From the NCBI RefSeq assembly GCF_028554725.1, contig NC_071671.1, forward strand, positions 14,259,501-14,323,500: 64,000 nucleotides of DNA. Reading direction: 5' to 3'. Of this stretch, positions 1-12,293 are shown in pieces. This DNA is from Zeugodacus cucurbitae (Eukaryota; Arthropoda; Insecta; Diptera; Tephritidae). Position numbers and translations under genes: made by a program. How positions within the stretch are numbered: the stretch's first letter is position 1; each line of letters opens with the position of its first letter. The notes below the pieces were generated by a model that worked only from the letters and a program-made list of their open reading frames with translations, was not told where the DNA came from and did not search any database.

Positions 1-2687
1 GAAAAAATAACAGAAAATAAAAACAAAATATCAAACCATACATTTTTTTCATAACCCAAAAAAGCCTTTTTTCGATCTTTCATCACTATGGTTTACCATT
101 TATTTATTTATTTTTACACATATTCCACCTTTCCGATATAATTTTTGTTTTTGTTGCAACGCGATAACAGGACGACAATCATCGCTGTATTTTGAACAAC
201 GAACGAATAACGGCGAAATGAAGACTGGACTGCGTGCGCGCCTCCAAAGGTAACCAAACTGCAAAAGCACAGTCAACAGACTAGCAAAGTCAGAAGTAGC
301 AGCGCAAAATTTATTTGAAAAAGCACAGCAAGCAGCGCAAGACGCAGTAGAGGAAGGATCAGTTGTTCGGTTGGGTTGAGGGTTGGGGCGAAACATGTTC
401 GATTGCTATGAAGCAACATTTTGTTGGGGGAGCCAAGTGTTTGTGTGAGCGATTTCAGAGGTATTGTGATTTATTTTTTTAATCATATTGGTAATGAAAA
501 GTAATTAACGATGCATTACATTTCATAGAATTTATTGAGTAAAACACAGTGGATTCTAAAAGTTCCCCAGTGTTAAAGTCGACCGATTCTTTGATTATTA
601 AAATTTTTCGCTTTTTATCTCAAACTTTTTTTCTTGTCTTATTCTACTTTGTTAAGGCATATGAGCGTGCACCTACAATGAGTCTTCCCCATTGGGGTTC
701 CAATACAAGTGATCGCACAGACAATTTCGGTCATTCAATTTTATTCAGCGGCCTGCTTCACTTCCTCTGCGTCTACTCAGATAGTCATATTCTAGTTGGT
801 GCGCCGCTGAGTTGTCATTGTGTTTTCAATTCGGTTGCCGCGCATGGTTGTCACTATTGTTAATTCTGTTGTCACAATTGTTCTTAGTACGTGTTGCTGC
901 TACTATTTTGTTCTTTATTACAAGTACCGATCGTCTGCTGTTAACTAACTCCTGTTTCCGCACCTTGTACTCCTTCATCTGTTCCCTTTCTTGTCATGGC
1001 GAGCTTATACCCGAGGGTCACTGGTTCGAAAATATTCGACAGCAAAAGTTTGGTTACATTAATTGAATGATAATTGCAATTTGTATTCCAACGAAGCCCT
1101 GGATTCTAGATGCAACAGATGCAAGACAAAACTTTAGTTTCTATCACCTAGATTATGGATCCTTTGTTTCATATGTCATCCACATAGTCAAAAGATAAAT
1201 TTCAATAGGATTCTTGTGATGGAGTAAATAAATGTAGTTTGCGTTCGTACCTCAACTACCTTACACGTTATGAGTGTTTTGTTTTTGTTATCGTAGATAT
1301 CCTGCTGATTTCACTGTTATTGCAGTACTTGCGTGTTGTTGCTGCTATTGTTATTCTGTTGTCATGTAGCTTCCGAATCAATTCAATTGTTTTCGCCAAT
1401 TTTACAGTATTGAATTTCTTCCATGTCTTCGCCACAGGATGTTGCGCCAATGAACCGATTTTCGTATCTCATTTTGTTTGCTTTTTATTATGCACATCTA
1501 TAGTGTTGTTGCTTGGACTGTTATTGTTGTTATACTTGATGTTGTATTGTGATTGTGCTGCTTGATATTCGACTAGTTGAGCTGAAATTTACTGATTTTA
1601 ATTTCGTAATCTGCGTGTAGGAGCCAGGCTACAAGAATTTGCGGATAATTGAAGCGGCGGTGAAGGGATGTGGGAAATATTGAGAGAGATGCGAATTATT
1701 GCTATTTGAGAGGGGTGGTGGCGATAAATCAAAATTGACAATTATTACTAAAGCCCGAAGCTTGTTAACAGTAAACTAAGAATTCGAGGGGAAATAGAAT
1801 AATTGGCACACGATGAAAGAGTTCTCATAGTTCGGGTATGAAGAAGTTACGGAAACAATAAAGTGGCTTAAGAAAAACCAGAACATGGATCACCGGAGGA
1901 GCCGGCTAATAAAATAGTCGTAATTTGCTCCGAATTCGATAAATTAGCGGAGCAATTTCATATAGTAGTAAACTCACGAATACAAGATACCTTCCGCCTG
2001 TGTTCATGGATATAACTTTGATGATGTAGACAATACCTTCCGTCAGGAAAACAATGTAATTCTCGAAAGGCGTTTGAAACATACATAGAATTCTTCCAAC
2101 AACCGTTATGATCTATGTATAGAATTTGGAAGATAGATATATAGAGATGGTGTAGAAGAAACGGAGAGGGGAAATACAAGTCTACAAAAACATTCAATGT
2201 TCTTAAACCATTACCTTTTTATAATGATGAACTTCTTGAGTTTAGCGAACTTAAAATAGTTGCCGAGGGTAGGAAATGTATTCAGTATCTTTAGTTTCAC
2301 TCTAGGTTCGACAATAATATTGATCTACAAAAAGCATAGGAAACATATTTCCATTGTTTCAAGGCCCAGAGTTAAGTGTACTAAGATTTACGGTGTTGAA
2401 ATGAGGGTGCTCTCTCCATATCCTACCTCGAAATGGTATAGAATACATCCCCATGGTAATTCCCATTCCAATGTACGCAAAAGTATAAGCAAAACAATCA
2501 AATATCCACTTGCTTAAACTAAGTTTATGGGTAAAAATATATAAGTTCTCATGGAAATATGTAATTGAGTAAATACTGATAAGGTAAGGATGTAGTACTA
2601 TATATGATATGTATATAGTAGCTATGTGTCATTGCACTCCACTCAGTCTAACGGTTACGTTGATTTATAACTATCCACGGTTATATT
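1..2687. other. Intergenic sequence, no gene recognised
   Basis: AT-rich sequence with only short open frames of low-complexity, cysteine- and leucine-rich composition, none with a recognisable domain. A short stretch at 243-379 reads as an alanine- and glutamine-rich peptide split between two frames and may be a decayed coding remnant (see findings). Nothing else in this stretch could be assigned. Confidence 0.6.
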
Positions 2688-2693
2688 CCTGAC

Positions 2694-2696
<3 letters not shown>
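2688..2696. repeat. Target-site duplication of the RTE-like LINE, left copy
   Basis: CCTGACATT here is repeated exactly at 5534-5542, on the other side of the LINE. Nine matching bases flanking both ends of the element fit a LINE target-site duplication and fix both limits of the insertion. Confidence 0.7.

Positions 2697-2734
<38 letters not shown>
2697..2734. repeat. (AT)n microsatellite forming the LINE 3' tail
   Basis: An almost pure AT dinucleotide run lies between the left target duplication and the LINE body. The LINE is on the minus strand, so this run is its 3' tail. Other copies in the window end in TATG-type repeats at the same place (15402, 40993). Simple-repeat tails instead of poly(A) are usual for RTE-type LINEs. 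Confidence 0.75.
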
Positions 2735-2737
<3 letters not shown>

Positions 2738-2751
2738 GCGTAGGAACCGCT

Positions 2752-5359
2752 TTAAGCGATTATAGCCGAATCCACCAGAGCGCGCCACTCATTCCTCCTT
2801 TTTGCTTTTTGGCGCCAACTGGAAACACCAAGTGAAGCCAGGTCACTTTGCACTTGGTCTTTCCACCGGAGTGGAGGTCGTCCTCTTCCGCGGCTTCCTC
2901 CAGCGGGTACTGCATCGAATACTTTCAGAGCTGGAGTGTTTTCTTCCATCCGTACAACATGACCTAGCCAGCGTAGCCGCTGTCTTTTTATTCGCTGAAC
3001 TATGTCAATGTCGTCGTATAAATCGTACAGCTCATCGTTCCATCGTCTGCGGTATTCGCCGTTGCCAATGCTTAGAGGACCATAAATCTTGCACAAAACC
3101 TTTCTCTCGAAAACCCCAAGGGTCGTCTCATCGGATGTTGTCATCGTCCACGCTTCAGCGCCATACATCAGGACGGGAATAATGAGCGACTTATAGAGTT
3201 TGATTTTGGTTCGTCGAGAGAGGACTTTACTTTTCAATTGCCTACTCAGTCCAAAGTAGCACCTGTTGGCAAGAGTGATTCTGCGTTGGATTTCAAGGCT
3301 GACATTGTTGGTGTTGTTAATGCTGGTTCCAAGATAAACGAAATTATCTACAACTTCAAAGTTATGACTGTCAACAGTGACGTGGGAGCCAAGACGCGAG
3401 TGCGCTGACTGTTTGTTTGATGACAGGAGATATTTCGTCTTGTCCTCATTCACCACCAGACCCATACGCTTCGCTTCTTTATCTAGTCTGGAAAACGCAG
3501 AACAAACGGCGCGGTTGTTGCTTCCGATGATATCAATATCATCGGCATACGCCAGGAGCTGTACACTCTTGTAGAAGATTGTACCCTCTCTATTTAGTTC
3601 TGCACCTCGTATTATTTTTTCCAGCAATAGATTGAAGAAGTCGCACGATAGTGAGTCACCCTGTCTGAAGCCTCGTTTGGTATCGAACGGCTCGGAGAGG
3701 TCCTTCCCGATCCTGACGGAGCTTTTGGTGTTGCTCAACGTCAGCTTACATAGCCGTATTACTTTTGCAGGGATACCAAATTCAGACATCGCGGCATAAA
3801 GGCAGCTCCTTTTCGTGCTATCGAAGGCAGCTTTAAAATCGATAAAAAGATGGTGAGTATCGATTCTTCTCTCTCGGGTCTTTTCCAAGATTTGGCGCAT
3901 GGTGAATATCTGGTTCATTCTGGATTTTCCAGGTCTAAAGCCACACTGATAAGGTCCAATCAGTTCGTTGACGGTGGGCTTTAGTCTTTCACACAATACG
4001 CTCGACAAAACCTTATATGCGATATTGAGGAGATTTATACCACGGTAGTTGGCGCAGATTGTGGGGTCTCCCTTCTTATGGATTGGGCAGAGCACACTAA
4101 GATTCCAATCGTCAGGCATGCTTTCTTCCGACCATATTCTACAAAGAAGCTGATGCATGCACCTTATCAGTTCTTCGCCGCCGTATTTGAATAGCTCGGC
4201 CGGTAATCCATCGGCCCCCGCCGCTTTGTTGTTCTTCAAGCGGGTAATTGCTATTCGAATTTCTTTATGGTCGGGTAATGGAACATCTATTCCATCGTCA
4301 TCGATTGGGGAATCGGGTTCGCCATCTCCTGGTGTTGTACTTTCACTGCCATTGAGCAGGTCGGAGAAGTGTTCCCTCCATAATCCCAGTGTGCTCTGGA
4401 CATCCGTTACCAGATTACCTTCTCGGTCCCTATATGATAATGCTCCGGTCTTGAAACCTTCTGTTAATCGCCTCATCTTTTCATAAAATTTTCGAGCATT
4501 ACCCATGTCGGCCAGCTTTTCAAGCTTTTCATACTCACGCATTTCGGCCTCTTTCTTTTTACGTCTGCAAATGCGTCTCGCTTCCCTCTTCAGTTCTCGA
4601 TATCTATCCCACCCCGAACGTGTTGTGGTCGATCGCAACGTTGCGAAGTAGGCAGTCTGTTTTCTCTCCACTGCGGAACGACAATTCTCATCGTACCAAC
4701 TGATTTTTTGGCGTTGCCGGAGACCAATTGTTTCGGCTGCAGCGGTATGCAATGAGTTTGAGATGCCGTTCCACAGCTCCCTTATATCGAGATGCTGATG
4801 AGTGCTCTCAGAGAGCAGGAGTGCAAGTCGAGTAGAAAATCGTTCGGCTGTCGGTTGTGATTGCAGCTTTTCGACGTCGAACCTTCCTTGTGTTTGTTGA
4901 CGGGCGTTTTTTGCTGCACAGAGGCGAGTGCGTATCTTTGCTGCTACTAGATAATGGTCCGAGTCAATGTTTGGTCCTCGGAGCGTACGCACGTCTAAAA
5001 CACTGGAGACATGTCTTCCGTCTATCACAACGTGATCGATTTGATTGCGCGTGTTTCGATCAGGGGACAGCCACGTTGCTTGATGAATTTTTTTATGCTG
5101 GAATCTGGTACTACAGACAACCATATTTCGGGCCGTTTGGCGATGTTTCGTCATGGAGGCTGAATTTTCCGACTGTTGTGCCAAAGACACCTTCTTTACC
5201 CACCCTGGCGTTAAAATCGCCAAGCACGATGCAGGGGTCGTCATCAAAAGGGGGGTTTCTCATCCGAGGCTCGGTGTTTGTTTTCATTGGGGAGATTTTT
5301 TTTATGTGGTGGGTCCCAAGCCCTACGCACAACCGCACAAGCGGGCTTCGCCTTCTCAC
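2752..5359 (-). pseudogene. LINE endonuclease and reverse transcriptase, frameshifted
   Basis: The main open frame (5247-2752, 831 codons) encodes target-primed reverse transcription functions. Residues 66-100 are the C-terminal part of the endonuclease, with RNQIDHV and the catalytic SDH at 96-98. Reverse transcriptase motifs follow: GADGLPAE at 344-351, the motif A Asp in LFIDFKAAFD at 467-476, GFRQGDSLSCDFF at 526-538, and the active-site YADD at 567-570. The protein ends with a basic, Trp-rich tail and a TAA at 2754-2752. The first part of the endonuclease (IVLGDFNARVG) is in a different frame at 5359-5111, so a frameshift with a small deletion lies near 5115-5130. The endonuclease N-terminal third is missing: an ATG-led leader joins directly to the IVLGDFNAR block. 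The first 38 or so codons of the 831-codon frame are therefore out of register and are not natural protein. The reverse transcriptase itself is intact. Confidence 0.88.
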
Positions 5360-5533
5360 TTTAGCTCGCCTCCAAACGGATGTCTGTTAGCTACCCAGGG
5401 GATACTTGGTCTAAAACCGGAAGTCGTAAGCTGCTTGAGTCATATGCAAAAGAATCGTTCCTGGCCACTCCCAAGTGAATGGCAATCAGAAACTTTCCTC
5501 ACTTGCGTGAACTTCTACATATGACCCCATCCC

Positions 5534-5542
5534 CCTGACATT
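5534..5542. repeat. Target-site duplication of the RTE-like LINE, right copy
   Basis: The second CCTGACATT, matching 2688-2696. The sequence continuing from it (GTCAAAATATTTTTG) resembles sequence near 5684-5700, where a similar TTATATTCCTG...ACATTGTCAAAAT string occurs. The LINE therefore landed in one half of a short local duplication. Confidence 0.65.
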
Positions 5543-6013
5543 GTCAAAATATTTTTGCAACTCAAGTCTTTAAGTCTTTTCGATAAATGTATCAACAGCA
5601 AACATTTGACAATACTATTTACTTAAATATGTATACATATTTAAAGAGATTAGTTAAGGTTAAGAGTTGTCGTTTATATTCCTGCACATTGTCAAAATGA
5701 TTGAATCCAAAAAGCTGCCATAATTTTGCAGCAGAGCTTAGCAAACTTTGAAAGCGGGACTATTCTGTAAAAAATTGTCAACGTTCTTGCAAAAATCCTT
5801 TTTTTGACATGAAATATTTTGTTTTTAATTATTAATTAAAGAGCTTTAGATCTTCTTGTAATTAACAAATCCTTAAAATTTGTATTCTATGAAATATATA
5901 TTATAAAACTATACAGCCTTGGCCAAAAGAATTAGGCACCCCATTAAAATACAAGTTTTCTCAAATGTGGCTATCAACGTTACCACTTCTTTTTGTAAAT
6001 GTCTTACAAAAAA
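5543..6013. other. Short AT-rich spacer
   Basis: No gene is seen. It contains the local near-repeat of the LINE target sequence at about 5684-5700. Confidence 0.6.
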
Positions 6014-7410
6014 AACAAGTAAGGAAGGGCTAAGTTCGGGTGTAACCGAACATTTTATACTCTCGCAATTTATTGATGTAATTTTATAAAGACAACACAA
6101 TTCGACCCATATATTCGGCATAAAGTTCAATAGAATAACGAAAATCATCATAAATAGTATATGGGGACTGAGGTAATTCCTAAACCGATTTCACTCGTTT
6201 TCACCACCAAGATACAATGTATCGAAGACTATACGATCACTTAATTTAATATTACTTATAATTAGGTATATAGGATCTGGGGGAAGTTATGACCCGATTT
6301 TTACCATTTCAGGTACAGAGAGAAACTGTTATAAGAAAAAAATTCAGAGGGAATGAATTACATTAAAATATCTGAGGGATTTACCTATATTTTCGGTGAA
6401 AAATTAACCTTAGGCACTGAGTTCTTAATGTTTGATATCAGGGGCTTTGAAAAGTCATGGTCCGATTTTGACAATTTTTCCACAAGTGATGTCACATCTC
6501 AAATACAGTATTTGTGTAAAGTTTTATTCCGCTAGCTTCATTGGTTCCTTATGAATACATTATAAAGTGAACGAATCAGATGGAATTCAAAATTGGGTTA
6601 TATGGGAAGTAGACGAAGTTGTGAACCGATTTCGCCCATATTCAACCCTTGTCATCAGGGTGTCAAGAAAGTGTTATATACCGAATTTCATTGAAATCGG
6701 TCGAATAGTTCTTGAGATATGGTTTTTGACCCATAAGTGGGCGACGCCACGCCCATTTTCCATTTTGTAAAAAAATCTCAGTTTTTCGTTAGGGAGTTAA
6801 CCCACTTTTCGTAATTTTCAACCTAACCTTTGTATGGGAGGTGGGCGTGGTTATTATCCGATTTCTTTCATTTTTGGACTGTATAAGGAAATGGCTAAAA
6901 GAAACGACTGCAGAAAGTTTGGCTTATATAGCTTTATTGGTTTGCGAGTTATATACAAAAAAACTTATTTGAGGGCGGGGTCACGCCCACTTTTCCAAAA
7001 AAATTACATCCAAATGTGCCCCTCCCTAATGGGATCCTATGTTTCATTTTCATAACTTTATTTATGGCTTAGTTATGACACTGTATAGGTTTTCGGTTTC
7101 CTCCATTTTGTGGGCGTGGCAGTGGACCGATTTTGCCCATTTTCGAAAGCAACCTCCTCAGGGTGCCAAGGAACATGTGTTCCAAGTTTCATTAAGATAT
7201 CTTAATTTTTACTCAAGTTATCGCTTGCACGGACAGACGGACAGACGGACAGACGGACGGACAGACATCCGGATTTCAAATCTACTCGTCATCCTGATCA
7301 TTTATGTATATATAACCCCATATCTAACTCTTATATTTCTTGGTGACACAAACAACCGTTATGTGAACAAAACTATGATACTCTGTGCAACAGGTTGCGA
7401 GAGTATAAAA
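6014..7410 (+). repeat. Dispersed repeat with TATACTCTCGCAA inverted ends
   Basis: The left end begins AACAAGTAAGGAAGGGC and soon has TATACTCTCGCAA. The right end has the inverse, TTGCGAGAGTATAA. The interior carries many GGGCGTGG and GAAATCGG-type motifs, with no coding capacity over about 140 codons and no transposase. I know this type of repeat as abundant in tephritid and related fly genomes but cannot name the family with certainty. A second, internally shorter copy is at 31156-32172 (and inverted at 51401-52418). A left-end fragment sits inside the Helitron remnant at 39430-39597. It is probably a non-autonomous mobile element; mode of transposition unknown. Confidence 0.75.
7227..7268 (+). 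repeat. GGACAGAC-type short tandem repeat
   Basis: Four to five copies of an ACGGACAG-type octamer lie inside the 1.4-kb dispersed repeat. The copy at 31156-32172 has fewer units near 32010-32030, so the array varies between copies. Confidence 0.7.
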
Positions 7411-8524
7411 AGCTCAAACTTTGAAAATTGTATTTTAAACTTTAATTTAAAATGAAACTTGTAGTTTTTTTTATATTTGGTAATAAAAATCTTTTATTTA
7501 AAACGTTGCAATGTAAAATGTTCATCAAAATAAATGTCGAATATACGAAAGTCCTTTCCTTTTCATAATCTTATTTCACTTTTTACCTATTCTCGTTACG
7601 TAGCATCAACAGTTTGAAGTTTGGAAAAAGCGCTTGCCATTCAAAAATGTATTAACCTTCTCAAGTTACTTAAAACAGGTGTCAGTTATCACTAGCGACA
7701 TCATGACTTGTGACCAAATTTAGCGTGAAAACATTGACAACACAACACCTACACCGATCTGTGGCAAAAGCAGCGACTATCCTATGGGAACTTAAAAAGT
7801 CAAGTAACAGTAGTGTGTGAAATGAGATGGCGATGTTATAGAACACAGCAGAAAATTGGTGCCTGAACAGGTAAGCAAACGTGCCAATGCAACTTATCAC
7901 CACTTGAGCACTTGAGCCACTTCGTGGCAAATAATAATTAAGATGGAAAACACGTAGTACATGTCAACACTCACGATGATGATGAATTAGGTGGCAACAA
8001 GCGAGTGTCATAAGGAACTAAGTTGTGCATTTGCAAGCTGGGAACTACTGGTGTAGGCTACTATGGCACTTTTAGGGTCATAAAAATGCAGTCTCAAATT
8101 GATTAAATTGAATTAACGCAACTGTTCTGTTCTTGTTGCCGTAGCGATCTGTTCTTGTTGCCGTGGAGGCAAGGTGTTGTGGGGGCGGCTGCTGGGATTT
8201 TAGGAGCACGACTTAACGGAACTTACAGTGTGATTTTATTTAGGTTAAGGTGAATCATGCATTGAGTGTGACAGACGGAACCATGTATTTGTTGGAGTTA
8301 ATGGTATAACGTAAATTAAATTATTTAAATTATCTTCTAATCAATATTTTACCAGTTTAAAGACTCCAGTAAAGTAACTACTCAGAAGACTACCCGGAAG
8401 CTTTGCAGCTTTTCAAGTCATATAAACTTGCTTATCTTCTTTTTTTCTTATTCCTTTAATATACTATCTTTGCATATTCTCTTATCTTTGCTCCCTAATT
8501 TTTTCTCTTTTTTGCAAAGCATCC

Positions 8525-8640
8525 TTACTGCAGCACCCAAATTAGCGCTTCCTGCACGTTGTAATTACAAATATCGCCAATGGTTGATCTCTCATCCACC
8601 CCATCATTTAGTGGTCTGCCGCCACTAGCAGGTTTTGCAG
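8525..8640 (+). other. Paralogous non-coding block A
   Basis: Sequence around CCAAATTAGCGCTT, AATTACAAATATCGCCA and the following GCAGGTTTTGC segment matches 53266-53370 on the same strand (about 30203-30307 inverted in module X), with substitutions and small gaps. No open frame is shared, so the likeness is not explained by coding. It may be an old segmental duplication or an unnamed repeat. Confidence 0.55.
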
Positions 8641-9429
8641 GCACAGCTGTGCGAGCCGACATTCATTTAATTAAAAGTCGAAAATATGTTGAAAAGAAGA
8701 GTCTTGGACACTAACTTAGTGGGGTAGGAATGCAGATCGACAATGACAGATTGTAGATGATGAGATATACAGTGGTACGATGCTCTGTAATTTGAGATCA
8801 AAAATAGTCAACGTGTCAGATCTATTTTATGGGTAACAGTTTGATTTCATAATGGTCTTTCTACTTTTTACGATCAAGCTTATAAATAAAACTATGGCGC
8901 AAAGGTCCATTACCTGGGATTAATGTAGTGAGAAAATAGTTTTTGATCTGGATTGGAAATGGAGATCAAGCTAAAATCCAAAGTTTATGCATTCTAGAGC
9001 ACCAAGCAAACCCGTCCAGAAATCAATAGGCTACTCCTAGATATATTTGAGAGTTATGATACAAAATTAAATACAGACTGCTTCCATACCTTGCTAATTA
9101 GGTTACCGGCTTTTTGGAACTTCTTTTATGTGCGTTTTTATACACCTATTAGTATCATCACAAGACACAGTGCGCCCAACAAGGTGACATGAATGACCGC
9201 CAGGCTGGCAGGTGGTGCAAAGTAGCAGAAAAGTGGCTTCTCCGAGGAATTGAGCTTCAGTTGCTGCTTAAATAAGCAAATCAATAATCGGTGCCTTTAA
9301 CTAAGCACATACACTCTCCTCTACATTACGCTGGGCCTCCAACTAAGCAGCCAAGTGAACTTGTATGCTCCACCATTGCTGCACATGCCTTCAAGTCAAA
9401 ACACTGAGGTGCCTTTTGCCGCAGAGATT

Positions 9430-9690
9430 GTCGCGATTAACCTTTTGCATTTTGATCGTACGTGCATGCTGCAGCTGATCGGTATCTTATAATTCATATG
9501 CATACCTGCGCAAATAAATAGTTATACGCGTAAATATACACGTCTACTTTAGACTTAGGTGCGCGAATCACTGCGTGGCTCATCAGCTGCGTTTCACATA
9601 TTTTAACTCACAGACTGACTTTCTGACTTCGACCCGGACCTCCCTTCATATTATTATCTCGTTGATCATTTAATCGCCGTGACTGCAATG
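9430..9690 (+). other. Paralogous non-coding block B/C
   Basis: Three strings are shared in the same order with 53566-53812 (29761-30007 inverted in X): CGATTAACCTTTTGC, then CAGCTGATCGGTATCTTATA with its continuation to a GCGCAAATAAAT motif, then TCTGACTTCGACCCGGACCT. Between them the copies have diverged and differ in length. This pattern is like short constrained islands in diverged sequence. Function is unknown; an enhancer is one possibility and an old repeat is another. Confidence 0.55.
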
Positions 9691-12293
9691 TGCGTTTATG
9701 CGGTAAAGCTTTATCACCTTTGTAATGCATTGAATGCCGTAAACCAACCATGGGCTCTGTGTGTATAAATGGCTATTATGGTAAAGTATTGTATAATATT
9801 CACCATTCGTTTTTAGTCGAAAGAAGAGATACAAGAAAGTTAAATGAATCTGAGTAATGGATATAGCGCAATCTAGCACAAACTAACAAATGTCAACTAT
9901 ATTCTCATCTCTTGAATTCACCAATTCTGTTAACGTTAATCTTTCTATACACCGAATTGCCGACAAGACAATCAAAAACCACCGAGTTTTGTTTGGAGAC
10001 TGTTCATCAAAAGATATTTGATAGTGAAATACCAGAATGAAGTGTCAAATCGTATTGGAGGGAGTTAATGATTATTGGATATTGATGTATATATTATATT
10101 ACTCACATATATTGATACATTTATGTATATATATTTTTATTATATATGGATATTGTAAACATTAGTAAACACCTAATCCTTCACTACCTTCTCCGCTTAG
10201 TTGCGCTTATTTAAAGGATTCCATTGCTGTAAATCATTTGAATAAATAATAATGTATTCCTTATTCCCTCACGAGCCTATATAATTCTCAGCAGAAATTC
10301 TTTGCATTTCTTAAGAAGTTCTGTCACTGTGATTTCTCAATTGATATCGCAATTCTGGCTTGTTAGCATTGTGGCAAGTTAAATGCAAACTTACTGGTAG
10401 AGTAAGTAGATATATCTATGTACATACATTCTTACATACATTTAAATATGCATTTATTTATCTCGGACATGTGGTAAATGCTGCGTATGTCCTGCTGATG
10501 CTGAAAATTCATGACCAGGCAACAATTGCTGGTGTTTCAGCTGTTGTCTGACTGCTTGTGGCATTTTGAGCTGTGGACAGCGATGTCTTGTGGTATGTCA
10601 GTGCAAATAAAAATTCCTGCAATCTTTCAACAAAATTGCTGATAACACCATGTTGGCATTGCATTTAATTTAATTTATTTCTTCTGTTCTTGTTGTTATT
10701 GTAAGTTTTGCGAAGTTTTTTCAGTTGCTATTGAAATTTGTTTATTTATAGCGTCTTCATGGGCTTAAATAGATATAAACTTGCAAACCTATAGAAATTG
10801 AGCTTATAGAAATACACCTTGTTGGAAGTCAATTAGAAGAAGCAGAGAGAAAATATTTGAAACCTGCGATCAAAGAAATACCGCTAGACATTATTAAGGT
10901 TGTTCTCAGTTATTAATACTAAGAAGTAATCAATCAGTAGTCGTAATATCGTCTCTTTTTCAATTGCCCTCTTGATGGTCACAAGTATTTTTTGATAAGG
11001 AGAATAAGAGAAATACATACACTCTAAACTATTTTTATTATCAGTTGCTAACGTTTAAACTTTTACTTCCATACGGTTAATTTGCTACTTTTGAACTTAC
11101 GGTCCCTTCCCAGCTCATCATGCATTTATTTCTGCATATTCATTATGCCACCTCAATCACGTAGCTTCTTTCAGACACAACTACATTAAACAACTCTAGG
11201 TTTTACTGAACCGTTATGTAGTAAATATAAGTATATACAGACAGGAAAAATTCATTGGAGTAACGTGTAGCTTTTGGCATTCTAGCGAAACCATTAAACT
11301 CTCCATCGAAAGCCAAATGTGTTAACTCAGGCCAGTTGGCGCAGATGCAACTTTAATTGAAATTAAATTTAAAACATAAAATAAAAAAGAAACGAATGCA
11401 ATGATTCAAAGGAGATCCACACCAATCCAAATAACATTTCCGTCGTATAATTCGTTATACCAGGCGCACGCACACGTAATGCACAATTAAGAAATAATTA
11501 CATTTGGCACATGCTGCAAGTGAGCGTAACGGTAACTCATGTTTACAGTAATTCACCACAGCCACATTTTGCTTTTAAATTACAGAAAGACACACATGCG
11601 AATTACGAACTAAACAACGGTATCTGCTTGCTCTGCAATTATTGCACTCGTTGCGTTGCTCCGCCAAGCTTAAAGTCGAAACAAAGCGTATAAAGAAATT
11701 TAAATAAAAAGTTGTAAATGTGAGGAGCCGACAAGGGATAAAGCAGCAACATTTCAATTGAAAATGTTGAAAGGATGCGTGCCACATAGGGAAAGTATGT
11801 GTTTTTAATCGCAATAACGTTAATGATAGGTCCACAGCATAAGCAGGGATAATGACAAGACCGGGTATCGCATGCTCTCTCTATTCAAATTCAATCTATC
11901 TAACTCGTCTACTGGGCACAATACATTCATATTACAACATATATATGTTGCTGTCCCTGTTTCATTTAGTAGACAGTTTGCGCTAAATTTTATTGGGGAC
12001 ACATGCTGATAACAGTTCATTGTAGTGGTGCAACGCAACTACATATGACAATACACACAAATATGTTTTCAAATTTCGCTTGTCCATTTATATATGAGTG
12101 TCTGTGTCAACTGGTCACCTGCTGCATGTGCTCATTCATTAATATTCGACCACAGAAAAAAATCATGAATGCCACGAAGACTAGTGGGAGTTGCTGTGCA
12201 ACCAACTTGAATGTATTGTCCCATTTTGTCTAGCGGGTGTAACTACTGGTACATGTTCCGTAATAATGAGCATGTATGCCAATAGCTGCACAA

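Larger units (their letters stand above)
2697..5533 (-). mobile_element. RTE-like LINE, nearly full length but broken
   Basis: A non-LTR retrotransposon read on the minus strand. From 5' to 3' it has a probable 5' untranslated segment (about 5533-5320), an endonuclease region that has lost its N-terminal part, a reverse transcriptase, a C-terminal Arg/Trp-rich region, and a simple-repeat tail. No RNase H domain is seen after the reverse transcriptase, and the tail is not poly(A); both fit the RTE type, although clade assignment needs a phylogeny. It is bounded by a 9-bp duplication, so this is one insertion. An internal deletion in the endonuclease and a frameshift make it non-autonomous. It belongs to the same family as the fragments at 15402-16213, 40993-41228 and 58973-59208. 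Confidence 0.88.
7411..12293. other. Intergenic sequence with two conserved paralogous blocks
   Basis: No gene is recognised. The open frames are short and have no domain signature. The notable content is the two blocks at 8525-8640 and 9430-9690, which have diverged counterparts in module X. Confidence 0.6.

Noticed and set aside
1010..1035. Box-B-like GGTTCGAAA
   Set aside because: No box A at a proper distance and no T-stem pairing.
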